Assembly (NCBI GenBank): GCA_024226735.1
Contig: JAAELL010000158.1
Span: forward strand, 1 to 52,758
Direction of reading: 5' to 3'
From: a bacterium
Lineage (GTDB): Bacteria; Planctomycetota; UBA1135; GCA-002686595
DNA length: 52,758 nucleotides
Every line of letters begins with the position of its first letter. The first letter of the stretch is position 1. A program made the translations under genes and the position numbers. This document shows positions 33,954 through 42,860 of this stretch, piece by piece. The notes under the pieces are model-generated. The model saw only the letters and a list, made by a program, of their open reading frames with translations, searched no databases and was not told the origin of the DNA.

Positions 33954-36698
33954 ATGATTGCCCGCTACGCCATGAGACCTATCGACGAGCCTGTCTACTT
34001 CGCTCCCAAGGACCGTCCGCTGCGAGCGGACGTCGGCTGGCTCGGTGGCCTCTTGGGCGACCTCCTGCGCGAGCAGGGGCCGCCGCAGCTCTTCGAAACG
34101 GTCGAGCGCGCACGGCTCGCCGCGCGCCGCCGGCGCCGCGGTCAGGAGGATGCCGAGGCGGAGCTCGCGTCGGTGATGTCCGATCTCGAGCCCGTCCTGG
34201 CGCTGGAGGTCGTGCGTGCGTTCTCCGCGTACTTCGGCCTCGCGAACATGGCCGAGCGCGTGCACCGCATCCGCCGTCGCGTCGACTACGAGCGCGACGG
34301 CGTCGCCCAGCGCGGAGGATTCAGGGCCGTCTTCGGCGAGATGGCGTCGCGCGGGGTCTCCCTGGGCGAGGTGCGCACGCGGCTCAGCGGCTTGTGCGTG
34401 GAGCCGGTCTTCACGGCGCACCCGACCGAGGCGGTACGCCGCACGCTCCTGAAGAAGGATCAGCGCATCGCACGCGCGCTCGTCGAGCGGTTCCAGGTCG
34501 ATGGGATGACGCCCGAGGAGTCGTCGCGCACGGGCGCGCGCATCGCGCTGGAGATCGCCAGCGGCTGGCAGACCGAAGAGCAGCTGCGCGAGCGACCGAG
34601 CGTCGCGGAGGAGGTCGAGCACGTCTTGTTCTTCCTCTCCGACGTGCTGTATCGAGTGGTGCCCGCGCTGCACGAGGACCTCGAGCGTGCGGCGGAATCC
34701 GTCTACGGCGAGCGCGTCGGACTCGAGCGGCCGCTGGTGCGTTTCGGCTCCTGGGTCGGTGGCGACATGGACGGCAACCCCAACGTCGGGGCCGACACGG
34801 TGCGCGCCACGCTCTGCCGGCACCTCGAGCTGGTCCTGCGACAGTACGCGCGCGAGGTGCGCGAGCTCTTCGAGCGCCTGTCGCAGTCGACCACGCGGGT
34901 GGAGGTCGACGCAGCGATCCACGAACGCATCGCCGCGTACCGCGAGCTGCTACCCCAGACGTGGGCCGCGATCCCGAGCCGCTACCACGAGATGCCGTAT
35001 CGGCTCCTGCTCTGGTTGATGTCGGACCGCCTGGAGCGCAAGGGGCGCTCGGCGCCGGGCGCCTATCTGAACCCGGCCGAGTTCCGTGCCGACGTCGCGT
35101 GCATCGAGCACAGCCTCGCGTCCAACGGCGGCGAGCGCGCCGGGCGGGCCCTCGTCGGCCGCCTGCTCGTCCGACTCGATACGTTCGGCTTTCACCTCGC
35201 GACGCTCGACGTGCGCCAGGACGCGGAGGTGCACCGGCGCGTCGTCGGCGAGCTGCTCGGGACGGCCGATTTCCCCGAGCTGGAGGCGGGCGAACGGACG
35301 CGCAGGCTCGCGGCGGCACTGCGCGATGGGGGAGGCGGTTCGACCGGCGCCCCGTCGGCCGAGTCGCGAGCGTGCCTCGACGTCGTCGCGGCGTTGCGCG
35401 ACGGGCGCGAGCAGTTCGGTCCCGAGTCGGTCGGCATCTACGTGATCAGCATGGCCCAGGGACCGGACGACCTGCTCGCCGTGTTGCTCCTGGCGCGTCA
35501 GGGGGGGCTGATCGACGGTGACGGGTCGGTGCCCCTCGACATCGTTCCGCTGTTCGAGACGGTCGACGACCTCGCGCACGCCGCGCGTACGCTTCGCTCA
35601 CTCGTCAGCGACCCGATCTACGCCGATCACCTGGCCAGGCGCGGAGGCCGCCAGATCGTGATGCTCGGCTACTCCGACAGCAACAAGGACGGCGGGATCG
35701 CCGCGTCGCGCTGGGGGTTGCAGCGCGCGCAGACCGAGCTCGTGCAGGCTGCCGAGGAGCTCGGGATCGTGCTCACGTTCTTCCACGGCCGGGGCGGCTC
35801 GATCAGTCGTGGCGGCGGCAAGCCCCGCAACGCTCTCTTGGCCGCGCCGCCGGGTGCCGTGCGCGGGCGTACGCGCATGACCGAGCAAGGCGAGATCATC
35901 CACGACAAGTTCGGGCTCCGCGGGATCGCGCTGCGCACGCTCGAGCTCGTGATCGGCGCCGCGCTCGAGCGACCCGATGCGGCGGGTGATGCGTCTGGCG
36001 CGGAGCCCGCGGCGCGTTGGGGCGACGCGGTGGACACGCTCGCGGCCGAGAGCCGCCGCGTGTACCGCGCGCTCGTGCACGACGACCCGGACTTCCCGAG
36101 CTTCTTCCAGCTCGCCACTCCGATCGACGTGATCGAGCGCCTGCGCATCGGCTCGCGCCCGTCCAAGCGGCGCGCGATGCGTGGCGTCCAGGACCTGCGC
36201 GCGATTCCGTGGGTGTTCGCGTGGACGCAGTCGCGGTTCGTGCTGCCGGGCTGGTACGGCATCGGGTCGGGGCTGGCCGCCGCGAAGGAGCGACACGGCC
36301 TCGAGCTCCTGCGCGAGATGCAGGGCGCGTGGCCGTTCTTCGCGACGCTCCTCGCAGACGTCGAGATGGTGCTCGCGAAGGCGGACCTCGCGATCGCCGA
36401 GCGCTACTCCGCGCTCGCAGGCGATGTCGGGGAGCGCCTGTTTCCCGTCGTCCGCGCCGAGTTCGAGCGGACGCGCGCGAGCGTTCTGGAGGTCCTCGAC
36501 CAGGGCGCGCTCCTGGACCGCGATCCGACGCTCCAACGTTCGATTCGCCTGCGCAACCCGTACGTCGACCCGATGAGCTTCGTCCAGGCGGACCTGTTGG
36601 CGCGCTGGCGAGCCGGCGGGCGCGAGGATCGGGAGCTGGAACGCGTGCTGGGGCAGACGGTGCGGGGCATCGCGCGCGGGCTGCAGAACACCGGTTGA
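33954..36698 (+). CDS. ppc: Phosphoenolpyruvate carboxylase
   Basis: 914 aa, full-length for bacterial PEPC. It carboxylates PEP with bicarbonate to oxaloacetate, replenishing the TCA cycle. Signature motifs are all present: FTAHPTEAVRRTLL with the catalytic His (about residue 156), GSWVGGDMDGNPNVGADTVR, the second-site loop SDSNKDGGIAASRWGLQRAQ, FHGRGGSISRGGGKP, and the C-terminal end RNPYVDPMSFVQADLLARWR with the terminal Gly. The start at 33954 is favoured; ATG at 33972 (MRPIDEPVYF) is 6 residues shorter and equally compatible. It is divergent from the S74 fibre gene with 133 bp between, and no obvious operon partner follows. Confidence 0.96.
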   Translation: MIARYAMRPIDEPVYFAPKDRPLRADVGWLGGLLGDLLREQGPPQLFETVERARLAARRRRRGQEDAEAELASVMSDLEPVLALEVVRAFSAYFGLANMAERVHRIRRRVDYERDGVAQRGGFRAVFGEMASRGVSLGEVRTRLSGLCVEPVFTAHPTEAVRRTLLKKDQRIARALVERFQVDGMTPEESSRTGARIALEIASGWQTEEQLRERPSVAEEVEHVLFFLSDVLYRVVPALHEDLERAAESVYGERVGLERPLVRFGSWVGGDMDGNPNVGADTVRATLCRHLELVLRQYAREVRELFERLSQSTTRVEVDAAIHERIAAYRELLPQTWAAIPSRYHEMPYRLLLWLMSDRLERKGRSAPGAYLNPAEFRADVACIEHSLASNGGERAGRALVGRLLVRLDTFGFHLATLDVRQDAEVHRRVVGELLGTADFPELEAGERTRRLAAALRDGGGGSTGAPSAESRACLDVVAALRDGREQFGPESVGIYVISMAQGPDDLLAVLLLARQGGLIDGDGSVPLDIVPLFETVDDLAHAARTLRSLVSDPIYADHLARRGGRQIVMLGYSDSNKDGGIAASRWGLQRAQTELVQAAEELGIVLTFFHGRGGSISRGGGKPRNALLAAPPGAVRGRTRMTEQGEIIHDKFGLRGIALRTLELVIGAALERPDAAGDASGAEPAARWGDAVDTLAAESRRVYRALVHDDPDFPSFFQLATPIDVIERLRIGSRPSKRRAMRGVQDLRAIPWVFAWTQSRFVLPGWYGIGSGLAAAKERHGLELLREMQGAWPFFATLLADVEMVLAKADLAIAERYSALAGDVGERLFPVVRAEFERTRASVLEVLDQGALLDRDPTLQRSIRLRNPYVDPMSFVQADLLARWRAGGREDRELERVLGQTVRGIARGLQNTG

Positions 36699-36822
36699 CC
36701 CGGCGTTCGCTCACCGGGCTACGCGAATTACAGTGGCCCGTCTACGCAGGTTGGCGCGTTGAAAACCCCCAGCGCATGGAGAGACTCAGCGGTTCGTGTT
36801 TCTCGTAGTCCCAAGTCGCGCC

Positions 36823-37710
36823 ATGTCCGATTCCATCGTGCCCGTTCGAGCTGCTTTCGCCCTTCTCCTCGTCACCTCCTGTGCCACGCTCGAGATCGAG
36901 CAGCCCCAGCAGGCGCCCGCCGACGCCGCGTGGTCCCAGCGGCTGATCGATCCCGTCAGCTCGCCCGTCACGTTCGAGACGCCCGTCGTGCACACCACGG
37001 TCAAGCCCGTGTTCATCGACCAGAGCTTTCCCGACGACTCGATCTTCGGTGGCGGGGGATTTCAGGTGCTGGCACTGCAGCTGCGTTGGGCCGTCACGGA
37101 CCGGCTCGGGATCATCGCGACCAAGGACGGCTACATCGACCTCGAGCCGGACGTCGGCGAGGACGAAGACGGCTTCGCCGACCTCGGCGCGGGCGTCAAG
37201 TACGCCGTCATCGACGACCGCGAGTCTGGGCTGATCGTCACGCCGGGACTGATATTCGAGACGACCAGTGGCGACGAGGAGGTCTTCCAGGGCAATGGAG
37301 ACGGTATCGTCCGGCCGTTCCTGAGCGCCGGTCTGGACCGGGACCGGTGGAACTTCCTGGGCTCGGTCGCCTACAGCCATCCGCTGGACGACGACGAGGA
37401 GGCCGCATCCTACGACTACCACCTGCACGTCAGCTACGAAGCGACGGCGGACTTCTTCCCCCTGGCGGAGGTGAACGGCATCACCTACACCGGCGACGCG
37501 AACGCCCTGCCGGTCGACTTCGAGGGCGGTGACCTGATCAACCTCGGCGCCGACGACGTGAGCGGTAATACCGTCGTGACGGGGGCGATCGGCGCTCGCT
37601 ACAGGGTCAAGGAGCGCTTCTTCTTCGGCCTGTCTTACGAGTGGCCGCTGACTTCGCGCGAAGACCTGATGGACGAGCGCTTCACGTTCGACGTCGTCAT
37701 CCTGTTCTGA
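36823..37710 (+). CDS. Envelope lipoprotein with predicted outer-membrane beta-barrel
   Basis: 295 aa from the ATG at 36823 (an upstream ATG at 36796 gives nine more residues). The N-terminus MSDSIVPVRAAFALLLVTSC fits a lipobox (V-T-S-C), so it is probably lipidated. The remainder alternates hydrophobic and polar residues in strand-like blocks (VLALQLRWAVTDRLGIIATK, FADLGAGVKYAVID, GLIVTPGLIFETTSG, FLSAGLDRDRWNFLGSVAYS, AIGARYRVKERFFFGLSYEW) and ends in a barrel-like FTFDVVILF with terminal Phe. It resembles the MetA-pathway/transporter-type barrel group. Cargo unknown. It is convergent with the broken phytanoyl-CoA dioxygenase gene, 18 bp away. Confidence 0.72.
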   Translation: MSDSIVPVRAAFALLLVTSCATLEIEQPQQAPADAAWSQRLIDPVSSPVTFETPVVHTTVKPVFIDQSFPDDSIFGGGGFQVLALQLRWAVTDRLGIIATKDGYIDLEPDVGEDEDGFADLGAGVKYAVIDDRESGLIVTPGLIFETTSGDEEVFQGNGDGIVRPFLSAGLDRDRWNFLGSVAYSHPLDDDEEAASYDYHLHVSYEATADFFPLAEVNGITYTGDANALPVDFEGGDLINLGADDVSGNTVVTGAIGARYRVKERFFFGLSYEWPLTSREDLMDERFTFDVVILF

Positions 37711-37728
37711 CGCGCGTCCGGGGTCGAC

Positions 37729-38374
37729 TCAGCGGCGGAAGATCAGGTTCGTCGCCTTGGTCTTCTTCTTCGGTTTCGCGGACTCGTCGACTTCGAGCGG
37801 GATGAACTCGGGCTCGCGCCAGCAGACGTCGAGTCCCTTGCTCATCATCGGCGTGTAGTACTTGCAGCCCTCGTAGTAGACGTGGGTCACCTGGCTGTGA
37901 CGGATGCGGAACGGGTCCTCGCGGTTGCCGCCGGCGTGGATCAGGCCCGAGGCCCAGACGAGGCCCAGACGAGGCCCAGACGAGGCCCAGACGAGGCCCA
38001 GACGAGGCCCAGACGAGGCCCAGACGAGGCCCTGGCCCCTCATGAGCGAAGCGGTCTTGCGCTCCAGTCCGAAGTGCTCGAGCGCCTTGGCGATGAACTC
38101 CTCGTAGCGGCCGTACTGCTCCTCCTTCGGCTCGGCGTCCGCGTCGGGCATGTTGAAGTCGGGGAGCAGGTGGCTGCCGGGGTAGTCGTCGACCGCGCCG
38201 TTGAGCTCGTTCGTGTCCTCCAGCGCCGAAGTTGAGCGTTTGGAAGGGGGTGAGGGCGACCGTGATGAGCTCGCGACGATAGGCGAGAACCTCGGCCGCG
38301 AGTATGCGCACAGGGGCGTAAGGTCCCTCAGTGCTACGACGAGGGGGACAGCGCATCTGCGCACGGGTGCTCAT
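37729..38374 (-). pseudogene. Phytanoyl-CoA dioxygenase (PhyH)-like gene with internal deletion and repeat expansion
   Basis: The C-terminal half is a recognisable PhyH Fe(II)/2-oxoglutarate oxygenase: ALEDTNELNGA, DYPGSHLLPDFNMPDADAEP, QYGRYEEFIAKALEHFGLER, then GLIHAGGNREDPFRIRHSQV with THVYYEGCKYYTP. Upstream the protein changes frame at about 38225-38230. The earlier part (VRILAAEVLAYRRELITVAL, TPFQTLNF) is the normal preceding segment, but the intervening residues, including the first metal ligands (H.D), are deleted. Further upstream no full N-terminus is present. In addition, six extra 11-bp units add 22 residues (two copies of GLVWASSGPRL) in frame. The gene product would be inactive. 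Confidence 0.75.
37948..38024. repeat. Seven tandem copies of an 11-bp unit (CGAGGCCCAGA)
   Basis: Seven perfect units run from 37948 to 38024, followed by a partial eighth (CGAGGCCC). They lie inside the phyH-like gene. On the coding strand three units encode the 11-residue block GLVWASSGPRL. The native coding sequence around it already contains nearly two units, which would seed slippage. Confidence 0.95.
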
Positions 38375-38470
38375 GGGACCTCGTCCTGAGTCCCATTACG
38401 GTTTGCGCCCTCCAGCACCGCGTACGATCGCTTGGTGCTTACGCGACATTCGACTTGGTCAGGAGCTGCC

Positions 38471-39706
38471 TTGAAGCGTCCCTCTACTTCGGTCTTGTTC
38501 TACTCCTTCTCCAGCACGGCGCTCGCCTGCCTCTGCGCCCCCGCGCAAGCCCAGGACGCCCCGGAGACTTTCGACGACCTACGGGAAGCCGTCACGAACG
38601 GGCGGACCTGGTTCAAGGCTCGAATGCGCTTCGAGAACGTCGATCAGGATGGCTTCGGCTCGGATGCCAACGCCGCCACCTTGGATCTGATCCTGGGCTA
38701 CGAGACCGCCGTGTGGAACGATTTCCAGGCGCTGATCGAGTTCGAGGGGGTGTCGGCGATCGGCAACGATACCTACAACAGCACGACCAACGGTGAGACG
38801 GGTCGACCCGTCGTCGCCGACCCCGAGGGGGAAGAGGTCAACCAGTCGTACCTGAGCTACCGGGGCTGGGAGGACACGACCGTGCGACTCGGGCGCCAGC
38901 GCATCACGATCGGCGACCACCGCTTCGTCGGCAACGTCGGGTGGCGTCAGAACGAGCAGACATTCGATGCCGTTTCGGTGTCGTCCGAAGCGCTCTCCGA
39001 CTTCGACGTCTTCTACTCCTACGTCTCGAACGTGAACCGCATCTTTGGCGAGAAGTCCCCGGCGGGGGACGCAAACACGGGTTCCCACCTCTTGAACGTC
39101 CAGCGGAAGTTCGAGGAAGTCGGAACGCTGGATGTGTTCGCGTACGCGCTCGACTACGACGACCTCGACGCGCTGTCAACGACGACGTACGGGGCCTCGT
39201 TCGGCGGAACGGTCGACATGGACGACATCGACCTCCTCTACAGCTTGCGCGTCGCGCAGCAGGAGGACGCGGGTGACAACCCGAACGACGTCGACGCGGG
39301 CTACTACAACGCCGAGCTCGGCGTCACGACCTCCGGAGTGACGTTCAAGGTTGGCGGCGAGGTGCTCGAGGGCTCCGGCGATGCCGGCGACGCCTTCCAG
39401 ACGCCCCTCGCGACGCTGCACAAGTTCAACGGTTGGGCCGACCAGTTCCTCGCGACGCCCGACACCGGGCTCGAGGACATCTACCTGTCCGTCGGTGGAA
39501 CCGTGAAAGGCACGAGCCTGCTGGCGGTCTACCACGACTTCAGCTCCGACTCGGAGAGCATCGACTACGGCACGGAGCTCGACCTCCGCGCGACGCGGAA
39601 GCTTGCCGACGACCTCGTCGGAGGGATCAAGTTCGCGGACTACTCGGCGGACGACTTCTCGGTGGACACGACCAAGGCCTGGATCTGGTTCGAGTGGTCG
39701 TTTTGA
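38471..39706 (+). CDS. Outer-membrane porin, alginate-export-like
   Basis: 411 aa. I place the start at TTG 38471 because AGGAG sits at 38461-38465 and the product then begins LKRPSTSVLFYSFSSTALAC with a signal peptide ending QAQ; an upstream ATG at 38432 would add an unlikely 13 residues. The mature protein reads as an outer-membrane beta-barrel: GRTWFKARMRFENVDQDGFG, ATLDLILGYETAVWNDFQAL, VRLGRQRITIGDHRFVGNVG with WRQNEQTFDAV (an alginate_exp-type signature), and terminal WIWFEWSF with the C-terminal Phe typical of barrels. It may supply small anions to the periplasm. It sits 130 bp upstream of the nitrogen-oxide operon and could serve it (inference from position). Confidence 0.8.
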   Translation: MKRPSTSVLFYSFSSTALACLCAPAQAQDAPETFDDLREAVTNGRTWFKARMRFENVDQDGFGSDANAATLDLILGYETAVWNDFQALIEFEGVSAIGNDTYNSTTNGETGRPVVADPEGEEVNQSYLSYRGWEDTTVRLGRQRITIGDHRFVGNVGWRQNEQTFDAVSVSSEALSDFDVFYSYVSNVNRIFGEKSPAGDANTGSHLLNVQRKFEEVGTLDVFAYALDYDDLDALSTTTYGASFGGTVDMDDIDLLYSLRVAQQEDAGDNPNDVDAGYYNAELGVTTSGVTFKVGGEVLEGSGDAGDAFQTPLATLHKFNGWADQFLATPDTGLEDIYLSVGGTVKGTSLLAVYHDFSSDSESIDYGTELDLRATRKLADDLVGGIKFADYSADDFSVDTTKAWIWFEWSF

Positions 39707-39718
39707 GGTCGAGCGGCA

Positions 39719-39729
39719 GGGGGGGGGGG
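39719..39729. repeat. Poly-G tract, 11 G
   Basis: A run of eleven G follows the porin stop (39704-39706) and precedes the nap-hao operon by 106 bp. It is the longest homopolymer I noticed. It could vary in length by slippage, or its length may be a sequencing estimate. Confidence 0.85.
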
Positions 39730-39835
39730 CGCCCCTACCGACTAGAGGGAGGTGCGTCCTGCGCTCAAGTGCCCCCCCGCTGTGGTCTGGTTGCCGTAGA
39801 TCGGTCGTGCAGTCCTGTTCCGAGAATTACGCTCC

Positions 39836-40570
39836 ATGAACGGTCATAACAGATCGATCGAGCTCCCACGGGGGAATGCGCACTCCGCGCGGTCCGGTAG
39901 AAGCCCAATCGAAATCGTGCTTCCGGTCGCCTGGTTCACGATTGCGGGCTGGTTCGTGTGGGGATCGGGGAACACCTCCGAGGAGGTGCTCGGCCCCATT
40001 CCGAGTACGCCTGAGGTCGCAGCGAGCCAGATCGACCCGTCCCCGCTACGTACGCCGCTCACCGATCCGCCGATGGTCGAAATCGGTGGCGTGCAGCAGC
40101 GCTGTTCGGACTGCCACGCGATCTTCGCCTCGCTCGAGGTCACGCCGAGCCAGATCCTGCAGCACAGCCACATCCAGCTCGACCACGGCCTCAACAACCG
40201 CTGCTACAACTGCCACTCGCGGACCGACCGGGACAAGCTCATTCTGCACGACGAGACCCTGATCGGCTTCGCCGATACGCCCCAGCTGTGCGCCCAATGC
40301 CACGGCACCGTGTACCGCGACTGGGAGCGCGGCACCCACGGACGCACGACCGGCTCGTGGGACCGCGCGTCGGGGAAGCAGGAGCGGCTTCTGTGTATCT
40401 CCTGCCACGACCCGCATCGGCCGCGCTTCGATGCGATCGAGCCGCTGCCGGGTCCGAACACCTGGCGCATGGGCGAGCAGGACGGCGCGGAGGACACGCA
40501 CGCTTCCGAGGGGAATCCCCTCGAGCGCTGGAAGACTCAGAACAACGGCCACCCCAAGAAGGGGCACTAG
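39836..40570 (+). CDS. Membrane-anchored tetraheme cytochrome c
   Basis: 244 aa, first gene of the nap-hao operon. A single N-terminal membrane helix (about residues 25-43, IEIVLPVAWFTIAGWFVW) anchors a periplasmic domain. Four CxxCH heme-binding motifs start at C90 (CSDCH), C123 (CYNCH), C152 (CAQCH) and C187 (CISCH). Several extra His residues (QHSHIQLDH; HDPHRP) could be distal ligands. It is not NapC/NrfH-like in spacing. By position it plays the part of NrfB or of the cytochrome subunit in Act/ACIII-type complexes, taking electrons from the Fe-S subunit to soluble enzymes (inference). The Fe-S gene begins 14 bp downstream. Confidence 0.88.
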   Translation: MNGHNRSIELPRGNAHSARSGRSPIEIVLPVAWFTIAGWFVWGSGNTSEEVLGPIPSTPEVAASQIDPSPLRTPLTDPPMVEIGGVQQRCSDCHAIFASLEVTPSQILQHSHIQLDHGLNNRCYNCHSRTDRDKLILHDETLIGFADTPQLCAQCHGTVYRDWERGTHGRTTGSWDRASGKQERLLCISCHDPHRPRFDAIEPLPGPNTWRMGEQDGAEDTHASEGNPLERWKTQNNGHPKKGH

Positions 40571-40584
40571 GAACACCGCTCGCC

Positions 40585-41595
40585 ATGTCGAACCAAGGCA
40601 ATGAGCCCGCAGTCTACCGTCAAGGCGGGATCGGCATGTCGCGGCGCAGCTTCCTGCGCAACGGCGTCTCGGTCGTCGGCGGGATGACTGCATTCGTCGC
40701 CGCCCTGAGTCCGCTGGCCGAGCTCCAGGAGGACGACCTGCCGTCGATCGACGAGTTCCTTCAGAAGCACTACAAGGAGATGGACGAGACCGGCATGCAG
40801 GTCGCCCTCGACCGCATCCGTGGGGAGATCGCCAAGCGCTTCGAGATCGACGCGACCGTGCGCGACATCAAGCCACGCGAGGGCGTCGAGTTCGTCTATG
40901 CGCTCAACCTGTCGCGCTGTGTCGGCTGCCGCAAATGCGTGCACGCCTGCGTCGCCGAGAACAACCAGAGTCGCTCGCCGGAGATCCAGTACATCCGTGT
41001 CCTGGAGATGCCGCGGGGCACGACGGACATCGAGCGCGGCAACCACCACTACGAGCGCCCGACCGTCCCCGACGACGAGCACTACTACCTGCCGATCCAG
41101 TGTCACCAGTGCGCGAATCCGCCGTGCGCCAAGGTCTGCCCGGTCGAGGCGACCTGGCAGGAATCGGACGGGATCACGGTCATCGACTACGACTGGTGCA
41201 TCGGTTGCCGCTACTGTGAGGCGGCCTGTCCCTACTGGGCCCGACGCTTCAACTACGCGGAGCCGAGCCTCTCGGCCGAAGACGTCAACCCCGACATGGC
41301 GTACCTGTCCAACCGCCCGCGGCCGAAGGGGGTGATGGAGAAGTGCACCTTCTGCCTGCACCGCACGCGCGAGGGCAAGCTCCCGGCGTGCCTCGAGGTG
41401 TGCCCCGTCGGCGCGCGCAAGTTCGGCAACGTGTTCGACCCCGAGAGCGAGGTGTCGTGGATCCTTCGGACCAAGCGCATCTTCGTCCTGAAGGAGGACG
41501 TAGGCACGGTCCCGCGCTTCTTCTACTACTTCGACGAGCGCTACCCGAGCGATGGGGACGCGGTCGCTGACCCGCTCCGGTCGGAGGGGAAATGA
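40585..41595 (+). CDS. Tat-exported ferredoxin-type subunit with four [4Fe-4S] clusters (NrfC/PsrB/ActB-like)
   Basis: 336 aa. The N-terminus MSNQGNEPAVYRQGGIGMSR followed by RSFLRNGVSVVGG is a twin-arginine signal (SRRSFLR). Cysteine sets for four clusters are visible: CVGCRKCVHAC (from C112), CHQCANPPCAKVCPVEA, CIGCRYCEAACPYW, and CTFCLHRTREGKLPACLEVC with PVGA. This is the electron-wiring subunit that pairs with NrfD-type membrane proteins (NrfC, PsrB, DmsB, HybA). It would carry electrons between the quinone-reactive NrfD and the tetraheme cytochrome. Its stop overlaps the NrfD start by 4 bp (ATGA), so the two are translationally coupled. Confidence 0.93.
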   Translation: MSNQGNEPAVYRQGGIGMSRRSFLRNGVSVVGGMTAFVAALSPLAELQEDDLPSIDEFLQKHYKEMDETGMQVALDRIRGEIAKRFEIDATVRDIKPREGVEFVYALNLSRCVGCRKCVHACVAENNQSRSPEIQYIRVLEMPRGTTDIERGNHHYERPTVPDDEHYYLPIQCHQCANPPCAKVCPVEATWQESDGITVIDYDWCIGCRYCEAACPYWARRFNYAEPSLSAEDVNPDMAYLSNRPRPKGVMEKCTFCLHRTREGKLPACLEVCPVGARKFGNVFDPESEVSWILRTKRIFVLKEDVGTVPRFFYYFDERYPSDGDAVADPLRSEGK

Positions 41596-42860
41596 AGGAG
41601 TACGGCCGCTTCCTGTGGCGTTGCTTCCGAGTCGCCTTCGTCGGCGACTGGCGCTACCACCTGTGGATGGCGATCTTGACGGCCATCGCGCTGTTCGGGC
41701 TGAACGCCTACGCCAAGCAACTCGTGCACGGTCTCTCGACGACCGGCATGACCGACGAGGTGTCGTGGGGGCTGTACATCGCGAACTTCACGTTCCTCGT
41801 CGGGATGGCGGCGGCAGCGGCGATGCTCGTCATCCCGGTCTACGTCTACCGCAACCGCGAGCTGCACGACCTGGTGATCTTCGGCGAGCTGCTGGCCGTC
41901 GCTGCGATCATCATGTGCCTGGCGTTCGTGACCGTCGACCTGGGCCGGCCGGACCGCTTCCTGCACCTGTTCCGTAGGTTCAACTTCCCGCTCTCGATGT
42001 TGACCTGGGACGTGATCGTCCTGAACGGGTACTTGTTGCTCAACCTGCACATCTGCGGGTACCTGATCTACTGCGCCTACCGCCGCCGGGCGCCCGGCAG
42101 GCTCTTCTACGTCCCCTTTGTCTTCTTCGCGATCGTGTGGGCGATCAGCATCCACACGGTGACGGCGTTCCTGTACGTCGGCCTCGGCGGCCGTCCGTTC
42201 TGGAACTCGGCGATCATCGCTCCGCGCTTCCTGGCCTCCGCATTCGCGGCGGGCCCGGCCTTTCTGATCCTGAGCTTCTGGCCCCTCGACCGCTTCACCC
42301 GTTACGAAGTGTCCCCGGCGGCCATCCGCACGCTGCGAGGCATCGTGACGGTTGCGCTCTTGATCAACGTGTTCCTGCTCGTGTGCGAGGTCTTCGTCGA
42401 GTTCTACACGGGCTCGGCACACGGGGTGTCCATGCGATACCTGTTCTTCGGCCTGCACGGCAACACGGCACTCGTGCCTTGGATCTGGACGGCGGTCGGT
42501 CTCAACCTGCTCGCCCTCGTCCTGCTGATGACACCGCTGACGCGGCGGTGGCCTTTCCTCAATCTGGCGTGCGCCGCGCTGATCGTCGGCATCTGGATCG
42601 AGAAGGGGATGGGGCTGATCATTCCCGCCTTCATCCCGACACCACTCGGCGACATCGTGGAGTACACGCCGACGTGGAACGAAACACTCGTGTGCTTGGG
42701 CATCTGGGCCTTCGGCCTCCTGCTCTACACGATCTTCGTGCGCATCACGATTCCCGTTCTCTCCGGTCGGTTGACGATCGACCGAGACTACGACCCGAAC
42801 GAACGATTCGCCGACGCCGGCGATTCGCCAAACGTCATTCCCCACGAGGCTCGAACATGA
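41592..42860 (+). CDS. nrfD: NrfD/PsrC-family quinol-interacting membrane subunit
   Basis: 422 aa with about ten membrane helices, for example HLWMAILTAIALFGLNAYAK, ANFTFLVGMAAAAAMLVIPV, VWAISIHTVTAFLYVGLGGR, FLASAFAAGPAFLILSFW. WGLYIANFTFLVGMAAAA fits the NrfD pattern of a first quinone-site helix, and VTVDLGRPDRF is the LGRP-type motif shared by NrfD/PsrC/ActC proteins. It would oxidise quinol at the periplasmic side and pass electrons to the Fe-S protein. Overlaps on both sides (4 bp with the Fe-S gene, 4 bp with the octaheme gene) show tight coupling. There is no heme motif, so it is not a cytochrome b. Confidence 0.93.
   Translation: MKEYGRFLWRCFRVAFVGDWRYHLWMAILTAIALFGLNAYAKQLVHGLSTTGMTDEVSWGLYIANFTFLVGMAAAAAMLVIPVYVYRNRELHDLVIFGELLAVAAIIMCLAFVTVDLGRPDRFLHLFRRFNFPLSMLTWDVIVLNGYLLLNLHICGYLIYCAYRRRAPGRLFYVPFVFFAIVWAISIHTVTAFLYVGLGGRPFWNSAIIAPRFLASAFAAGPAFLILSFWPLDRFTRYEVSPAAIRTLRGIVTVALLINVFLLVCEVFVEFYTGSAHGVSMRYLFFGLHGNTALVPWIWTAVGLNLLALVLLMTPLTRRWPFLNLACAALIVGIWIEKGMGLIIPAFIPTPLGDIVEYTPTWNETLVCLGIWAFGLLLYTIFVRITIPVLSGRLTIDRDYDPNERFADAGDSPNVIPHEART

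Noticed and set aside
37948..38024. Possible CRISPR array
   Set aside because: The units are contiguous 11-mers with no spacers and lie in a coding frame.
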